This document shows positions 24,391 to 33,432 of a DNA stretch of 64,000 nt, piece by piece. How positions within the stretch are numbered: position 1 is the first letter of the stretch; the number at the start of each line of letters is the position of its first letter. The stretch is taken from positions 154,862,599 to 154,926,598 of the forward strand of contig NC_135502.1 of NCBI RefSeq assembly GCF_052857255.1, given 5' to 3'. The DNA is from Amblyomma americanum. Its lineage: Eukaryota > Arthropoda > Arachnida > Ixodida > Ixodidae. The notes under the pieces were generated by a model. It did not search any database. It was given only the letters and a program-made list of their open reading frames with translations, and was not told the origin of the DNA. A program made the position numbers and the translations under genes.

Positions 24391-25318
24391 CTGAAAAGAG
24401 TCTCACGAGACAGCGCTGCAGACTTTCCGCGCCTTTTCTGTGGGGGACACTAAATACGGCTACATCCGGAGCGTAATGGAAGGTGGAAGCCAAAAAAAAT
24501 TATTCCAGAGGACATCTCAGAAACACTTGATTTAAAGAGGTTAGGACCAAGCGACTTCCATCTGAACACATTTGGGCAGTCTGTCGCGCATTTACAAAGG
24601 TGCCGGTCCGTCGAACTTCACCTTCGGAGCAAGTATAGCAGCCAAGAAACCTCAGTACAGGCTATTGAGGTGCCTTTTATATGCAAGGATGCCCAGCAGG
24701 TGGCCGCAGATCACAGTGTAGTGCAAAAGATGGAACTCGGAAGAGTGTTGATCGCAGATAAGTTTCGCCATCCCGGCATGCCACCTGTCCCAGAAATTGG
24801 ATTATAAATTGGCGCCGATCACTTCTGGAAATTACAAACTGGTGAAATGCAGCGAAGCAGCGAAAACGAGGGGTTGGAAGCTTTTAACATCAGGCCTGGT
24901 TAAACAATCCAGTGGCCGTTCAGTGTGACCTCCAAACTCATACTAGCAAACAATGTTTGCATATTACGGACACGTCTGCAGACAGCTGTACACGTACCCA
25001 GTACGCCGCAGAACTTCGCGAAACTGGACGCCATAGGCATCGAAGATTTTCCGGAGACGCCCAAGGCACCAGCACAGGAGAAGGCGGTTGCAGAAGAAAT
25101 GAAGAGACAAACAAATCAAATTTTTGTCCCTGAGCCCAGTACTTTATTGCTGCGAGCAGAAAATATAACAGCTTAAATCGCTTGCTAAGAGTGACAGCCT
25201 GGATACGAAGATTTGAAAACAACTGCCGGAGAAAAAATGCTGTTGCTGAGGAGTTCCTTACCTTGGAGGACATTGACACGGCACGCAACTTCTGGATTAG
25301 ATGTGCCCAAAGAGAACG
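24391..25318 (+). pseudogene. BEL/Pao protease, pre-RT linker and post-RNase H segment
   Basis: LQTFRAFSVGDTKYGYIRSV leads to MEGGSQ at about 24476-24493, where BEL proteases have D-G/S-GSQ; the catalytic Asp is replaced by Glu. The linker follows, with LDLKRLGPSDFHLNTFG, QKMELGRVLIADKF, IGADHFWKLQTGE (24810) and FSVTSKLILANNVCILRT (24930). NLDSIGIED-like LDAIGIEDFPE and VAEEMKRQTNQIFVP (25130) mark the point just before RT. The next recognisable residues, SLNRLLRVTAWIRRF, belong after RNase H. RT and RNase H are therefore deleted between about 25132 and 25165. Multiple stops. Confidence 0.75.
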
Positions 25319-25319
25319 C

Positions 25320-26480
25320 TTCGGTGGCCCGCATCTCTGGGTCGTTTGGCGATCTCGCGCTCTTGATGTTACCCAAGATGAGGTCATACAGTAGGCGCTC
25401 CATGCATAACGCTGTCACTTCTCCGGTGAAGTACGGAGTTATCAGGTGCACTATGGCTTCATGTTACAGCTGAGTGGAACAATGCACGAAATACACAGGG
25501 ATCATTTCTCTTTAAATTCTTCATCCGTAAGCAATTCTCTCTTGATAAAAACGCCGGTACTTCCTGTCTAATAACAGAAACCGAATTTCCCCAAATTTTT
25601 CCAGTGAGAACCGGCAATCCCTCAGTTAAAGACCCTGGTCTGACGCACGCAACTGCATAACACAGGACGTCTCTCCCAGTATGCCTGTTCTACGCGGTCG
25701 GCACTAATGTCTTCCTCGTCGCTGTTGTACTAAGAGGCATAGGGATGCGACACCTGTGCGACTGGAGTCTCGAAAATTGGGCACGCCACTGCTTTGTGTG
25801 CCTTATCTACACATCTGAAACAATTAGCCACTCTCTTGCTCACTAAGTTTCTACGGCAATCAGAGGCGTAATGACCTCCCTTCTTGCACCGGTAGCACTT
25901 CACTGAGGGCTCTGGCACTCTTCCGTTCCTCTCCCTTCTTTCGCCTTGAGCAGTGAGCTGACGCTCGCTCTTACTTCTCTCTTCATCGTCCCTCATAAGA
26001 ATCTCTTTAACCCGTTGAAATTATCTTCCTTGTTTCGCTTCGAACTTCACTGCCTCTCTTTGGGCACTTTGCTTTCCTCGGGACCATGACGCGCACTCTT
26101 ATTTTATTTGTGCGCTTATTCTCATGATTTCGCAGCTATTGGAGCCATTTCTCTTTCTCTCTCGGCGGCTTCTCTAGCCATCTCTCTTCGTCTCTCTTTT
26201 TATTTTCGTTCCCTCTCTCCCGTCTATTTCCTGGTTCGCCCAATCCGCAACGTTGGTTTTTTCCAGGCCCAGCTGATGACCCAAGTTAACAATATCTCTT
26301 AGGTTCATGTTGGAGTCCCAGCTGCTCAAGCCTCGAGCATAGCTCAACTCGGGGAAGCATATCCAACCGCTTCTGCTCGGCACCTCAAAATATCACTCTG
26401 CTGTTAACACTCGTTCACGACCACTTCGTAAACTGCTTCCGACTTTTTCTCCGTCCTCTGCGCTTGCAAAGCACCAAATG
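25320..26480 (-). pseudogene. Element B gag and protease
   Basis: Minus strand. Gag: NLRDIVNLGHQLGLEKTN (about 26290) then a basic/acidic coiled part (GREGTKIKRETKR), and two zinc knuckles at about 25800-25890 (CYRCKKGGHYASDC and CFRCVDKAHKAVAC). Protease: GKIWGNSVSVI-like active-site area is unrecognisable, then ELLTDEEF (about 25520) and ITPYFTGEVTALCMERLLY with LILGNIKSARSPNDPE at 25320-25450. The close match to the family A protease suggests the same lineage and possibly the same pol order. The gene ends at the BEL junction. Confidence 0.7.
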
Positions 26481-26502
26481 CCTTTTCGCGGACACCAGAA
26501 TG

Positions 26503-26555
26503 TCACTACTTCACGGACTTTAGCCTGCACTCCCATACACCCTTAGAGCTTTAGA
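26503..26555 (-). repeat. Remnant of element B 5' LTR (its 3' end)
   Basis: TGTCACTACTTCACGG...CACCCTTAGAGC matches 22008-22058. Only about 50 bp survive before A1 sequence resumes, so the LTR was truncated by a deletion that also took A1 integrase. Confidence 0.6.
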
Positions 26556-26559
26556 GGAG

Positions 26560-28195
26560 ACAGATTATGTTGCCGAGGTGCCCACGTGCAGCACGTGCAT
26601 TGGGAAGACTGTAGGATGGCATAAGGTGTTAATATATCCCAATTTTACTTGATACAGAAGATCACAGATAAAGACCCTACTCCAAAGCAACGAGGATGTG
26701 TTTTCGGTTGTAGCGGGCAAAACTGATGTCTGTTGTAAACTAGGAAGCGCAGAATACTTGACGAGGGAGAGAGTAATTCACAAAAAAACAGGTTCACGAG
26801 CGCTCGTGAACCTGTTTTTGTGTCCCTTACTCTGTCTCTCGTTCGGTATTTTGTGCTTCCTAGTTTAAAACATGCATTGCCAACCGACCCGGCAGCATGC
26901 CCTCCAAAACTGATGTCATATGTTGCAAACTAGATCTTTCTACAGATAGACCAATCAGCGTAAAACAATACCCACTACCTCTAGTAGTTCAAATTTTATT
27001 GAAAATGAGGTGCGGGATATGTTGGAGTTTGGTGTGATTGAGAGGTCGTGGTCAGCATACAATGCGCCTCTCGTGGTTATAAAAACCCGACGGTACTAAC
27101 CAACTGTGTGTAGATTTTCGTCGACTAAATGACATGAGGGTACTCGATGCCGAACCGTGCTGCGAAGAGGAGACGTGGTGTTCGCTAAATTGGCGCACAA
27201 AAGGTTTTTTGTAAATTTGACTTAGCTAAAGGGTATTGGCAAATACTAATGGAAGATTCGTCTAAAGAGAAGACCGGATTTTCTTGCTCGGCGGGTTTAT
27301 TCCAGTTTACATTCATGCGTTTTGGTTTGAAGACAGCATCGACTATATTCAAGAAGCTGATCAGGAAGGTTTTGGATGGCCTAAAAATGTAGAAAACTAT
27401 ATTGATGGCATCCTTGAGGCAACAGATACATAGGGAGAGCATGTAATGGCGTTGGAAAAACTATTTGATAGAATTCAGCAAGCCAGGTTGACCATAAAAC
27501 CGCAATAGGTGAGCGGGCTTTGACGCCATTTCTTTTCTCGGACACAGGTTGGGGATGGGCCGCATCGCGACGAAAGACGACATCTTGGTCAAAATACAGC
27601 AAGCCCAGACTCCGACGGCCAAGAAAGAAGTACAGTTATTCCTGAGTTTAACTGGATATTACAGGGACTTTATTCCTGATTATGCCCACATAGCCGATCC
27701 GCTTGTCGAACTCAATAAGAAGGGGGCAAGCAATAAGCTGAATTAGACATCTAAACGTGGAAACGCTTTCGTGATGTTAAAATGGAATATGGCAAAACCG
27801 CTCGTTTTGCTTGCTCTGAATTTGGGTAAAGAGTTTGTGCTTCGCACTGATGCATCAGACTGATCTTGAGGAGCCGTACTCTTGTAAGAAGAGAATCGCG
27901 TGCTACATCGGGTATTTTTTGCAAGCGATTTTCGCTAGTGAGCGCAACTACTCCACTGTTGAAAAGAAATTTTCGACAGTCGTTCGGGCGCTAAAAAAAC
28001 TCACAATTATCTTTATGGGAGACATTTCCGAATTCAAAAAGATCATCAGCCACTTGAATACTTAACCAAGGCCAAAATGGACGATAGTAGTCATGAGATA
28101 AAGTTTGGCCTTGCAAGGATACTCAATTCAGATGGAATATATTAAACGTAGAGAAAACGTTGGAGCGGACTTCATGAGTAGAGCCAACTGAACAG
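26560..28195 (+). pseudogene. A1 reverse transcriptase and RNase H
   Basis: A linker with IKTLLQSNEDVFSVVAGKTD (about 26660-26720) is interrupted by a hairpin repeat, then resumes at CCKLDLSTDRPISVKQYPL (26925-26985). RT motifs across frames: FGVIERSWSAYNAPLVVI, LCVDFRRLND, a KGYW-type block, and YIDG at 27398-27409, where YIDD is expected. Connection: KKEVQLFLSLTGYYRDFIPDY (27627-27700). RNase H: VLRTDASD (27840), ERNYSTVEKKFSTVVRALKK (27943-28002), ending GADFMSRAN-stop at 28190. Immediately after comes the 3' UTR and LTR, with no integrase, so integrase is not at its usual gypsy position. Numerous stops and frameshifts. Confidence 0.85.
26737..26866. repeat. Imperfect hairpin with 62-bp arms inside the A1 RT linker
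   Basis: Arms starting AAACTAGGAAGC (26737) and ending GCTTCCTAGTTT (26866) pair at about 85%, with a perfect core around GGTTCACGAGCGCTCGTGAACC. A diverged direct repeat of CAAAACTGATGTC...TGTTGYAAACTAG lies on both sides, and the A1 reading frame continues after the right copy, so the hairpin was inserted or formed after A1 integrated or during its replication. Confidence 0.75.
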
Positions 28196-28537
28196 CTCTA
28201 GGCATCAATGGGACGTATCTTGTCGCTGTGCTAGGTATCTGTCGGATGTATCTTGTTGTTGTTGCTGCTGTTGTGTGATTATACAAAGGATGTCTTGTGG
28301 ACATTAACATGTTTATTAAGAACAGCGCATGAAAAACGGGAGTGGTGTGTTAATGTTTCGAAAATGCAGTTTGGTGTGCGGTGTTAGTGGTGGGCGTTTG
28401 AAGTGCGCTAGAGTTCTGCGTTGTGTTGTGTGGCGGGTCCAGAATCGCCACAAAATATAGTCAGTTGGCTGGATGGCTTTAGGATGAGAATGACGTGAGC
28501 ACTTTTTCGTGGAGAAACTCTTGAGAGAGGGGGCCTT
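28196..28537 (+). other. A1 3' untranslated region
   Basis: From the RNase H stop to the LTR. Contains a TTGTTGTTGTTG stretch and a GGGTCCAGAATCGCC block shared with the A2 3' UTR. The last bases GAGAGAGGGGGCC just before the LTR are a plausible polypurine tract. Confidence 0.7.
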
Positions 28538-29386
28538 TTTCACATATGATAAGGAGTCTAAAATAAAATTATAAACGAAAGAGGTTTGAAGAAGACGACG
28601 AGGTTGGCGATAAGGATGACGTGGATTAAGCGAAGACTAAACAAGCTGAAGAAGCATTCGATGAGGTGGAAGATGATTGGTGGAGAGGAGAAGAAAAAGA
28701 GGGCGGCGACAAGGATTACGTGAACCACCGTGGGTATGTGCCATCGTACTTGAGGCAGCGCGGCGGAGAGCGAGACACAGGCGAAAGAAGAAAGAAGCGA
28801 AGGCTCCGGCGGGTCAGGGACGCTTTGGCTGGAAGACAGCAGCGCCAGGTGCTGGTCCGGGGAGCCCTTGTTCTATGGCTTCGCATCACTGACTTCCTGG
28901 CGTTCCTGAGCCCGTTCTGGGGAGTCAACGGAGGACACTACCACCTGCTACGGCCAGGGGTGTCTCCAGCGCTGTTGCCACCGATCCTGATGGTGCCCCG
29001 AACGCCAAAATCACCGGCATCAACTCCACGGGCGCTTGGGCTGGGAGATTGTACGACGCAGCCAACGACGCCGCCACCGACGGCAGCCCAAGCACGTCGA
29101 ACGCCACGTCGACGCCGGCTACTGGACCCATACAACGCCGCGTCCGCACTGAACGAACCGTGAACATGAACGCCGACCGCTAACAGTAGAACCCTAGTAG
29201 TAGTCGATGCTAATAGCAGTGTTACCGGGTCATGGAAATTGATAGTCTTTGTGTTTTGTGTCAGATTTGTTTGTTTTGTTTGCTAGTGTTTGTGTCTCGT
29301 ATGGTCAATTAATGGTGCGTCTGTGGGCACGCCTGTCGCCTAGTCCATTCTTTCAGTCCGAGTGTTCTCCTGGGATATCCGTGACA
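28538..29386 (+). repeat. 3' LTR of A1 (849 bp)
   Basis: Starts TTTCACATATG (first bases diverged from TGTCA) and ends CCGTGACA, followed by the CAGAG target duplication. Same length as the complete A2 LTR. The long plus ORF inside it is not a gene. Confidence 0.9.
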
Positions 29387-29391
29387 CAGAG

Positions 29392-30211
29392 GCTCATAGA
29401 CCGCGTCCTAGGGGAAGCGAAATGCCCCGCCATGTGCTACCTGTATGATATCGCAATTTATTCACGAACCACCGATGAGCACTTAAGCCACATTGCCGAC
29501 GTGTTGGAGAGGGTACGGCTGCTTTGATGACTGAATCCAGCGAAAGCCCAAACGCGGCCCCGACTGCAGTTGCTAGGGTTCACGCTGGGCGATGGCTCTG
29601 CATTGAGCCAAATGCGGAGAAACTCCGAGCCATACTCGATATACTCGTGTCCAAGCAAATACGCGGCTTCCGCCGTTTCCTGCGAATAGCCAATTTCTAT
29701 CAATCGTTCATCTAGTCCTGTGCCGGCGTTCAAGCACCCATGGTCAAGCTCTTGGGAAAGACTGCCGCGTGCTGTTAGGGTCCCGAGCAATAGCGATCTT
29801 TTCGCCTCCTGTCTTGTGCCATTGCCGAAACAGCGCAGCTCAGGCTACCTGACCGGACAAGACAGTTCGTAGTCCCGACTGACGCGAGCGATCTGGATTT
29901 AGGAGCAGTTCTTCTACATGATTTCGATGGCGTGCTGCAAGTGCTGACCTTTTGCAGCCGCTCCTTGCTGCCCTTGAAGCGGAATTATTCCGTGACTGAG
30001 AAGGAATGCCTCGCCATTGTGTTTGTTCTTTGGAAATTCGACGTCTACTTTGACGGAACGCAGTTCGTGGTGCAGACAGACCACAGTGCTCTCAGGTGCG
30101 GGTCGGCCAGTGCGCTGGGGTCTCCTGATACAGCATTACGACATTTCTGTGCAGTATCGAAAGAGGGGCACGAACGTGATAGCTGAGGCGTTATCCCGTG
30201 CCCCACGTTGA
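29392..30211 (+). pseudogene. Outer gypsy: second half of RT and RNase H
   Basis: Continues the gene cut at 13941: RLIDRVLGEAKCPAMC, then YLYD at 29438-29449, where the first catalytic Asp of YxDD is Tyr, then IAIYSRTTDEHLSHIADVL. Connection: RGFRRFLRIANFYQSFI (29665). RNase H: LRLPDRTRQFVVPTDASDL (29840), FCSRSLLPLKRNYSVTEKEC (29947), FVVQTDHSALR, RKRGTNVIAEALSRAPR ending at 30211. No integrase follows. Nine bases later the minus-oriented D LTR begins, so the element is truncated or rearranged here. Confidence 0.83.
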
Positions 30212-30219
30212 AGGCCAGT

Positions 30220-30747
30220 TGTGGGTTGCTCAGTGGGCACAGGCCACTAACCACCGCGGGCTCGGGCCTCGCGCGAGCCAAGGGCCCCGATCAGCCGTCA
30301 CCATGCGCACCTTGGGGCACCGCTGCGGCACACCCAAACTGTGCAGAGAGGAGTGCGACTCGCCGCAAAGACACAGGCCACCAAGCTCACGAAGGAGGTG
30401 TTTATACACGCCTTCCTCCTGCGGTACACGTACTCAACAGTCTCCCCATCCCGGGGACGCGTGAGGAGTAGCCTCACGGAGGAGGAGCCGTCTCGGAGGA
30501 GCCTCTCTGGGCTCCGCTCGGACGGTCGCGCGGCGCGCGGCCACCAAGGGGGGTCCCGAATTCCCGCCAAAAGGCAGCAATGTCAAAGGCTCTTGGGAAG
30601 CCGCGGCGGAGCTGCGGCCGAATGACAGTTATTAGTCGCCCAGCCGCCTTTGCTTCGCCTGAGGTGGGCGAAAGGGAAAGAGGAGAACAACGCGGGATGC
30701 CGGCAACAGTCGCGCAAGGGCAACGGAGGGAAGCCTGGATTCTCAAA
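30220..30747 (-). repeat. LTR, family D, copy 2 (528 bp, internally deleted)
   Basis: Begins TGTGGGTTGCTCAGTGGGC as in copy 1 and ends GCCTGGATTCTCA, where copy 1 has GGATTCCCACA. It lacks about 280 bp in the middle. On the minus strand its end is followed, after two bases, by TGGCCTTCAACGTGGGG (30201-30217), resembling a lysine-tRNA-type primer-binding site. This would make it the 5' LTR of a minus-strand element whose 3' LTR is at 9622-10407. However, the same bases also encode the end of the plus-strand RNase H. Confidence 0.65.
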
Positions 30748-31354
30748 AAGGAACCACCGCTTTCACAATGCAGTTAAAGCATTTTCGTGCTGCAGGTGCT
30801 GTTACAGAACCAGAAAAAGGTATTTTATGATATATCACATTTTCGATAAAGCTACTTCCAATTACGATGCAAAATGTTCCTCTGACCTAATTTTACCAAT
30901 CATTATAGATCTAATGACAATTATTACTCCACGCGTATTTGAAAGAAAAACCACTAAAGAATTCCACAATAAAGTAGTCACTGCAAGAATGCATCTACAA
31001 AGGGCAGACTACGTTCACGGCGAAGTAACAAATTTCCTTTTTATGTTCTCGTTTGCTTAGGACTCATAATGTATGATATCATTTGTATCATATAATATAC
31101 CCTGTGCAGGGGTTGAAAAATCCGTGTTCTATAAGAGGTGTTTTCCTATGATTTCCAAGCAAAGGTTAGTCTCCCATGTTATGTTCTCACCAAGCGACAT
31201 AGATCAATTGTTTCCTTTTTTTCAGAATAAACTTGCCTTCTGACTTCTGCGCTCGGCACATTTCTCGAAACTGTGCTCAACATCTTTGCATGGAACATTT
31301 TCATTCATGAAGAAAATACAATTTCAAAGTAATTGTATTGGCGTGCATGGGGAG
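30748..31354. other. No gene recognised
   Basis: AT-rich sequence right of the nested cluster. No motif recognised. Confidence 0.5.
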
Positions 31355-31367
31355 GACCTGCTTCACA

Positions 31368-31499
31368 AGGTAACCATGTGGGCTAGTTGGTGTGTATCAG
31401 ACATAACTTCACCAGCGAAAGAACGGGACACCAGGAGAAGAAAAACACAGGACAACGCTGTGTCCTCCTGGTGTCCCGTTCTTTCGCTGGTGAAGTTAT
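31368..31499. mobile_element. Retroposed hairpin element with 13-bp target duplication
   Basis: 31402-31437 and 31465-31500 are perfect 36-bp inverted repeats (CATAACTTCACCAGCG... and its complement) with a 27-bp loop that holds an inner CACAG/CTGTG stem. The unit is flanked by an exact 13-bp direct repeat GACCTGCTTCACA (31355-31367 and 31500-31512). A duplication this long suggests target-primed reverse transcription rather than cut-and-paste. The inverted-arm start is reminiscent of Penelope-like element ends, but that is inference. Confidence 0.75.
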
Positions 31500-31512
31500 G
31501 ACCTGCTTCACA

Positions 31513-32335
31513 CTGTGTTAGATATTTGCTTGACTAAAAAAGAAGAAATTAGCTTCAACTTTCCTTACTTTAATTATGTGTATTTCGAGGTATGACACGG
31601 CGCAGTAGGATTTCAAATCAGCCTTGTGGTACAAGACAAATTTAGTAAAATGGATTCCAGATTTTTCAATTAATGTCATGGTATTTGTTGAGCATCATTT
31701 ACTAATCATTCTACAAAAATGTTTTGCGAATGTCCTCCCGCACACAGTACGCCATAATGTTTATGCTTCTTAAATAGCTTATGCCTTTCCTTTTTCCGAG
31801 ATTCTCGTAGTTAGGTTAATCACACCACGCATCTCATTGCAGCTTCGGTGGACTGTGAGATCATCTTGCAAGACCTGGCCAAGGAATTCACTTCAAGGCA
31901 TTGCAATTAATCTCTACCAATAGGAGTGGAACAATTAGTTCCGATATTACTCGAGACTAAAAAAATGTGGAGGAGCAGTGAATCTCGAGATCTATTAGCC
32001 GCGGATATGCAAAAAATGTTGTTCCTTAAATACTTTGGTAGCCATAATTTTGTGTGTCCACTTGTTGCTTTATGAAAAAGGTTATATATTAAAAAATGAA
32101 TGAACAAAGCCTTTTCTGCAAGAGAGGTGTGGCACGCGGCCGCTCTTGGGCATATAGGTGGACGGTTTGGAGTGTAGCTGCAACGGCAACTCCTAGACGC
32201 TCCTCTTCATAGCCTTCAGAGCTGCACGTGGCAAGTAAGTGAACGTGTCTTAACTACTAGAAGCAAGCCACTCTCACTACCGTATGCCCCGATGGCATGC
32301 TGAGCTATGGTGCTTGACTGTTTGGATAATATTAC
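31513..32335. other. No gene recognised
   Basis: AT-rich, only short meaningless ORFs. Confidence 0.5.
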
Positions 32336-33432
32336 AGGTGAAAGCTTCGGAAAAAAATATTTTTATTACAGATATTGGCACAATGCCACAAATGTCTGCA
32401 AAGTAGCTCCCTTGAGCGTCGAAACACTTGTGCCAGTGGCTTTTCTGCTATTTTGAATATTCCCCGTAAGGCAGATTCCTGAAGGTCTTTAAGGGCATTC
32501 GAGCAAACTTCTTTGACAGCACTTAGGGTCCCATGGTTGTGTCCTTTGAGGGAGGATTGCACTTTTGCGAATAAGAAGTAACTGCTGGTACCAAGTCAGG
32601 ACTGTAATCGGGTTGCGGAATTGTTGCGATCTCGTTTATCGTCAGCTGATCGCTAGCCCCGGTGAGGTCTTGCTGGTTGCTTTGTCGTGACGCAGTTTAC
32701 AATTTCCATGACCGGCAATGGCTAACCTCACTCGGTTGACCTTTGTTTTCAATCTTCATAGAAGCTATAGGTAAAAACCACCATTCACTATCATACCTCA
32801 CGTACAAATTTGCAGTTTACCACTCCTTTTGCGTTGAAGAAAATAGCATGGCTTTCACTCTGTATTTCCTCAATCGAGCCTTTCGTAAACGAGGTGATGA
32901 CGGAGTGTGCCATTCGGAACTGCGACGCTTTGTTTCTAAGTAATATTGAGATATCCAAGTTCTGTCTCGCGTGATTACGTTGTCCAAAAAGCGAGGGTAT
33001 TCTGCAACGCATTGCAAGTCTTCGCAAGCAGACACTCGCCTCTGCTTTTTCTCGTCCATCAAGACCCGCGGGACGAGTTGAGTTCTGATCATTCATATCA
33101 CCAAATTTTAATCTATAATGCTGTGCACTGTCATATTATCAATGCCATTTTCATCTGAAAGATTCGCACATTTAAATGATCGTCTAAATTCAGCACTTCA
33201 CGCACACGGTGCACATTCTCATCGGTTCTTGTCGTCGACGGCCGTGCAACGCACAGACCGTCCGCAACACTCTCTTGGCAATATTTGAAGAACTTGTGCA
33301 ATAGGAAACTGCAGTTTTTGGCATTATTTCATCTTTGAACAATTAGCGAATCATTCCCAACGCCTCCAAAACTAATTTTCTTAGTCCAATACGAAATTCG
33401 ATGGCGTGCCGCTGTTCAATCGTTGGCTGCAT
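32336..33432 (-). pseudogene. mariner transposase relic
   Basis: Minus-strand Tc1/mariner transposase of near-full length, in several frames. ATG at 33430-33432 opens MQPTIEQRHAIEFRI. The second DNA-binding helix region shows RTDENVHRVREVLNLDDHLNV (about 33170-33250). The catalytic part has WVPRVL-like LVPRVLMDEKKQRR (33075), DNVITRDRTW (about 32985), ETKRRSSEWHTPSSPR and RVKAMLF, then PQPDYSPDLVPA (32620) marking the last catalytic Asp. LKGHNHGTLSAVKEVC and the C-terminal end lie at 32336-32560. Stops and indels are frequent. Terminal inverted repeats and TA duplications could not be located with confidence. Confidence 0.8.

Larger units (their letters stand above)
22448..25318 (+). mobile_element. 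BEL/Pao retrotransposon lacking RT-RNase H, nested in B
   Basis: LTR (22448-23007), primer-binding site, gag with DUF1759-type capsid and zinc knuckles, degraded protease, pre-RT linker, then a direct jump to the region that follows RNase H in BEL/Pao elements (LLRVTAWIRRFENNC, about 25180). RT, RNase H, most of integrase and the 3' LTR are absent. The right end abuts element B protease near 25320. No target duplication can be tested because the 3' end is missing. Confidence 0.78.
22008..26555 (-). mobile_element. Element B: minus-strand gypsy-group element, interrupted and deleted
   Basis: Parts recognised on the minus strand: end of 5' LTR (26503-26555), gag (25.5-26.48 kb), protease (25320-25480) and 3' LTR remnant (22008-22447). 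A BEL/Pao element at 22448-25318 replaces the middle, so integrase, RT and RNase H of B are gone. The protease resembles family A (PYFTGEVTALC, YDLILGNIKSARSPNDPE), so B is a sister family. It sits in A1 integrase at 22007; on the right A1 resumes only after integrase, so some A1 sequence was lost too. Confidence 0.7.
13942..29386 (+). mobile_element. Element A1: gypsy-group LTR retrotransposon with integrase before RT
   Basis: 15.4-kb LTR element flanked by an exact 5-bp target duplication CAGAG (13937-13941 and 29387-29391). LTRs run TGTCA...TGACA. Order along the plus strand: 5' LTR, gag (15.9-17.07 kb), protease (21.3-21.8), integrase N-terminus (21.85-22.0), RT (26.9-27.6), RNase H (27.6-28.19), 3' UTR, 3' LTR. 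About 9.8 kb of the length is later insertions: solo LTR B, element A2, element B and the BEL element inside B. Integrase upstream of RT is the Ty1/copia-like order reported for Gmr1-like Ty3/gypsy elements. The integrase core and GPY/F part are missing from this copy but present in A2. All genes are broken. Confidence 0.85.

Noticed and set aside
28666..29163. 165-codon plus ORF
   Set aside because: Lies wholly inside the A1 3' LTR, and the equivalent LTRs at 13942 and 17073 do not keep the frame.
31402..31500. Rho-independent terminator or attenuator
   Set aside because: The long perfect hairpin lies in non-bacterial DNA with no operon; the 13-bp flanking duplications mark it as an inserted element.
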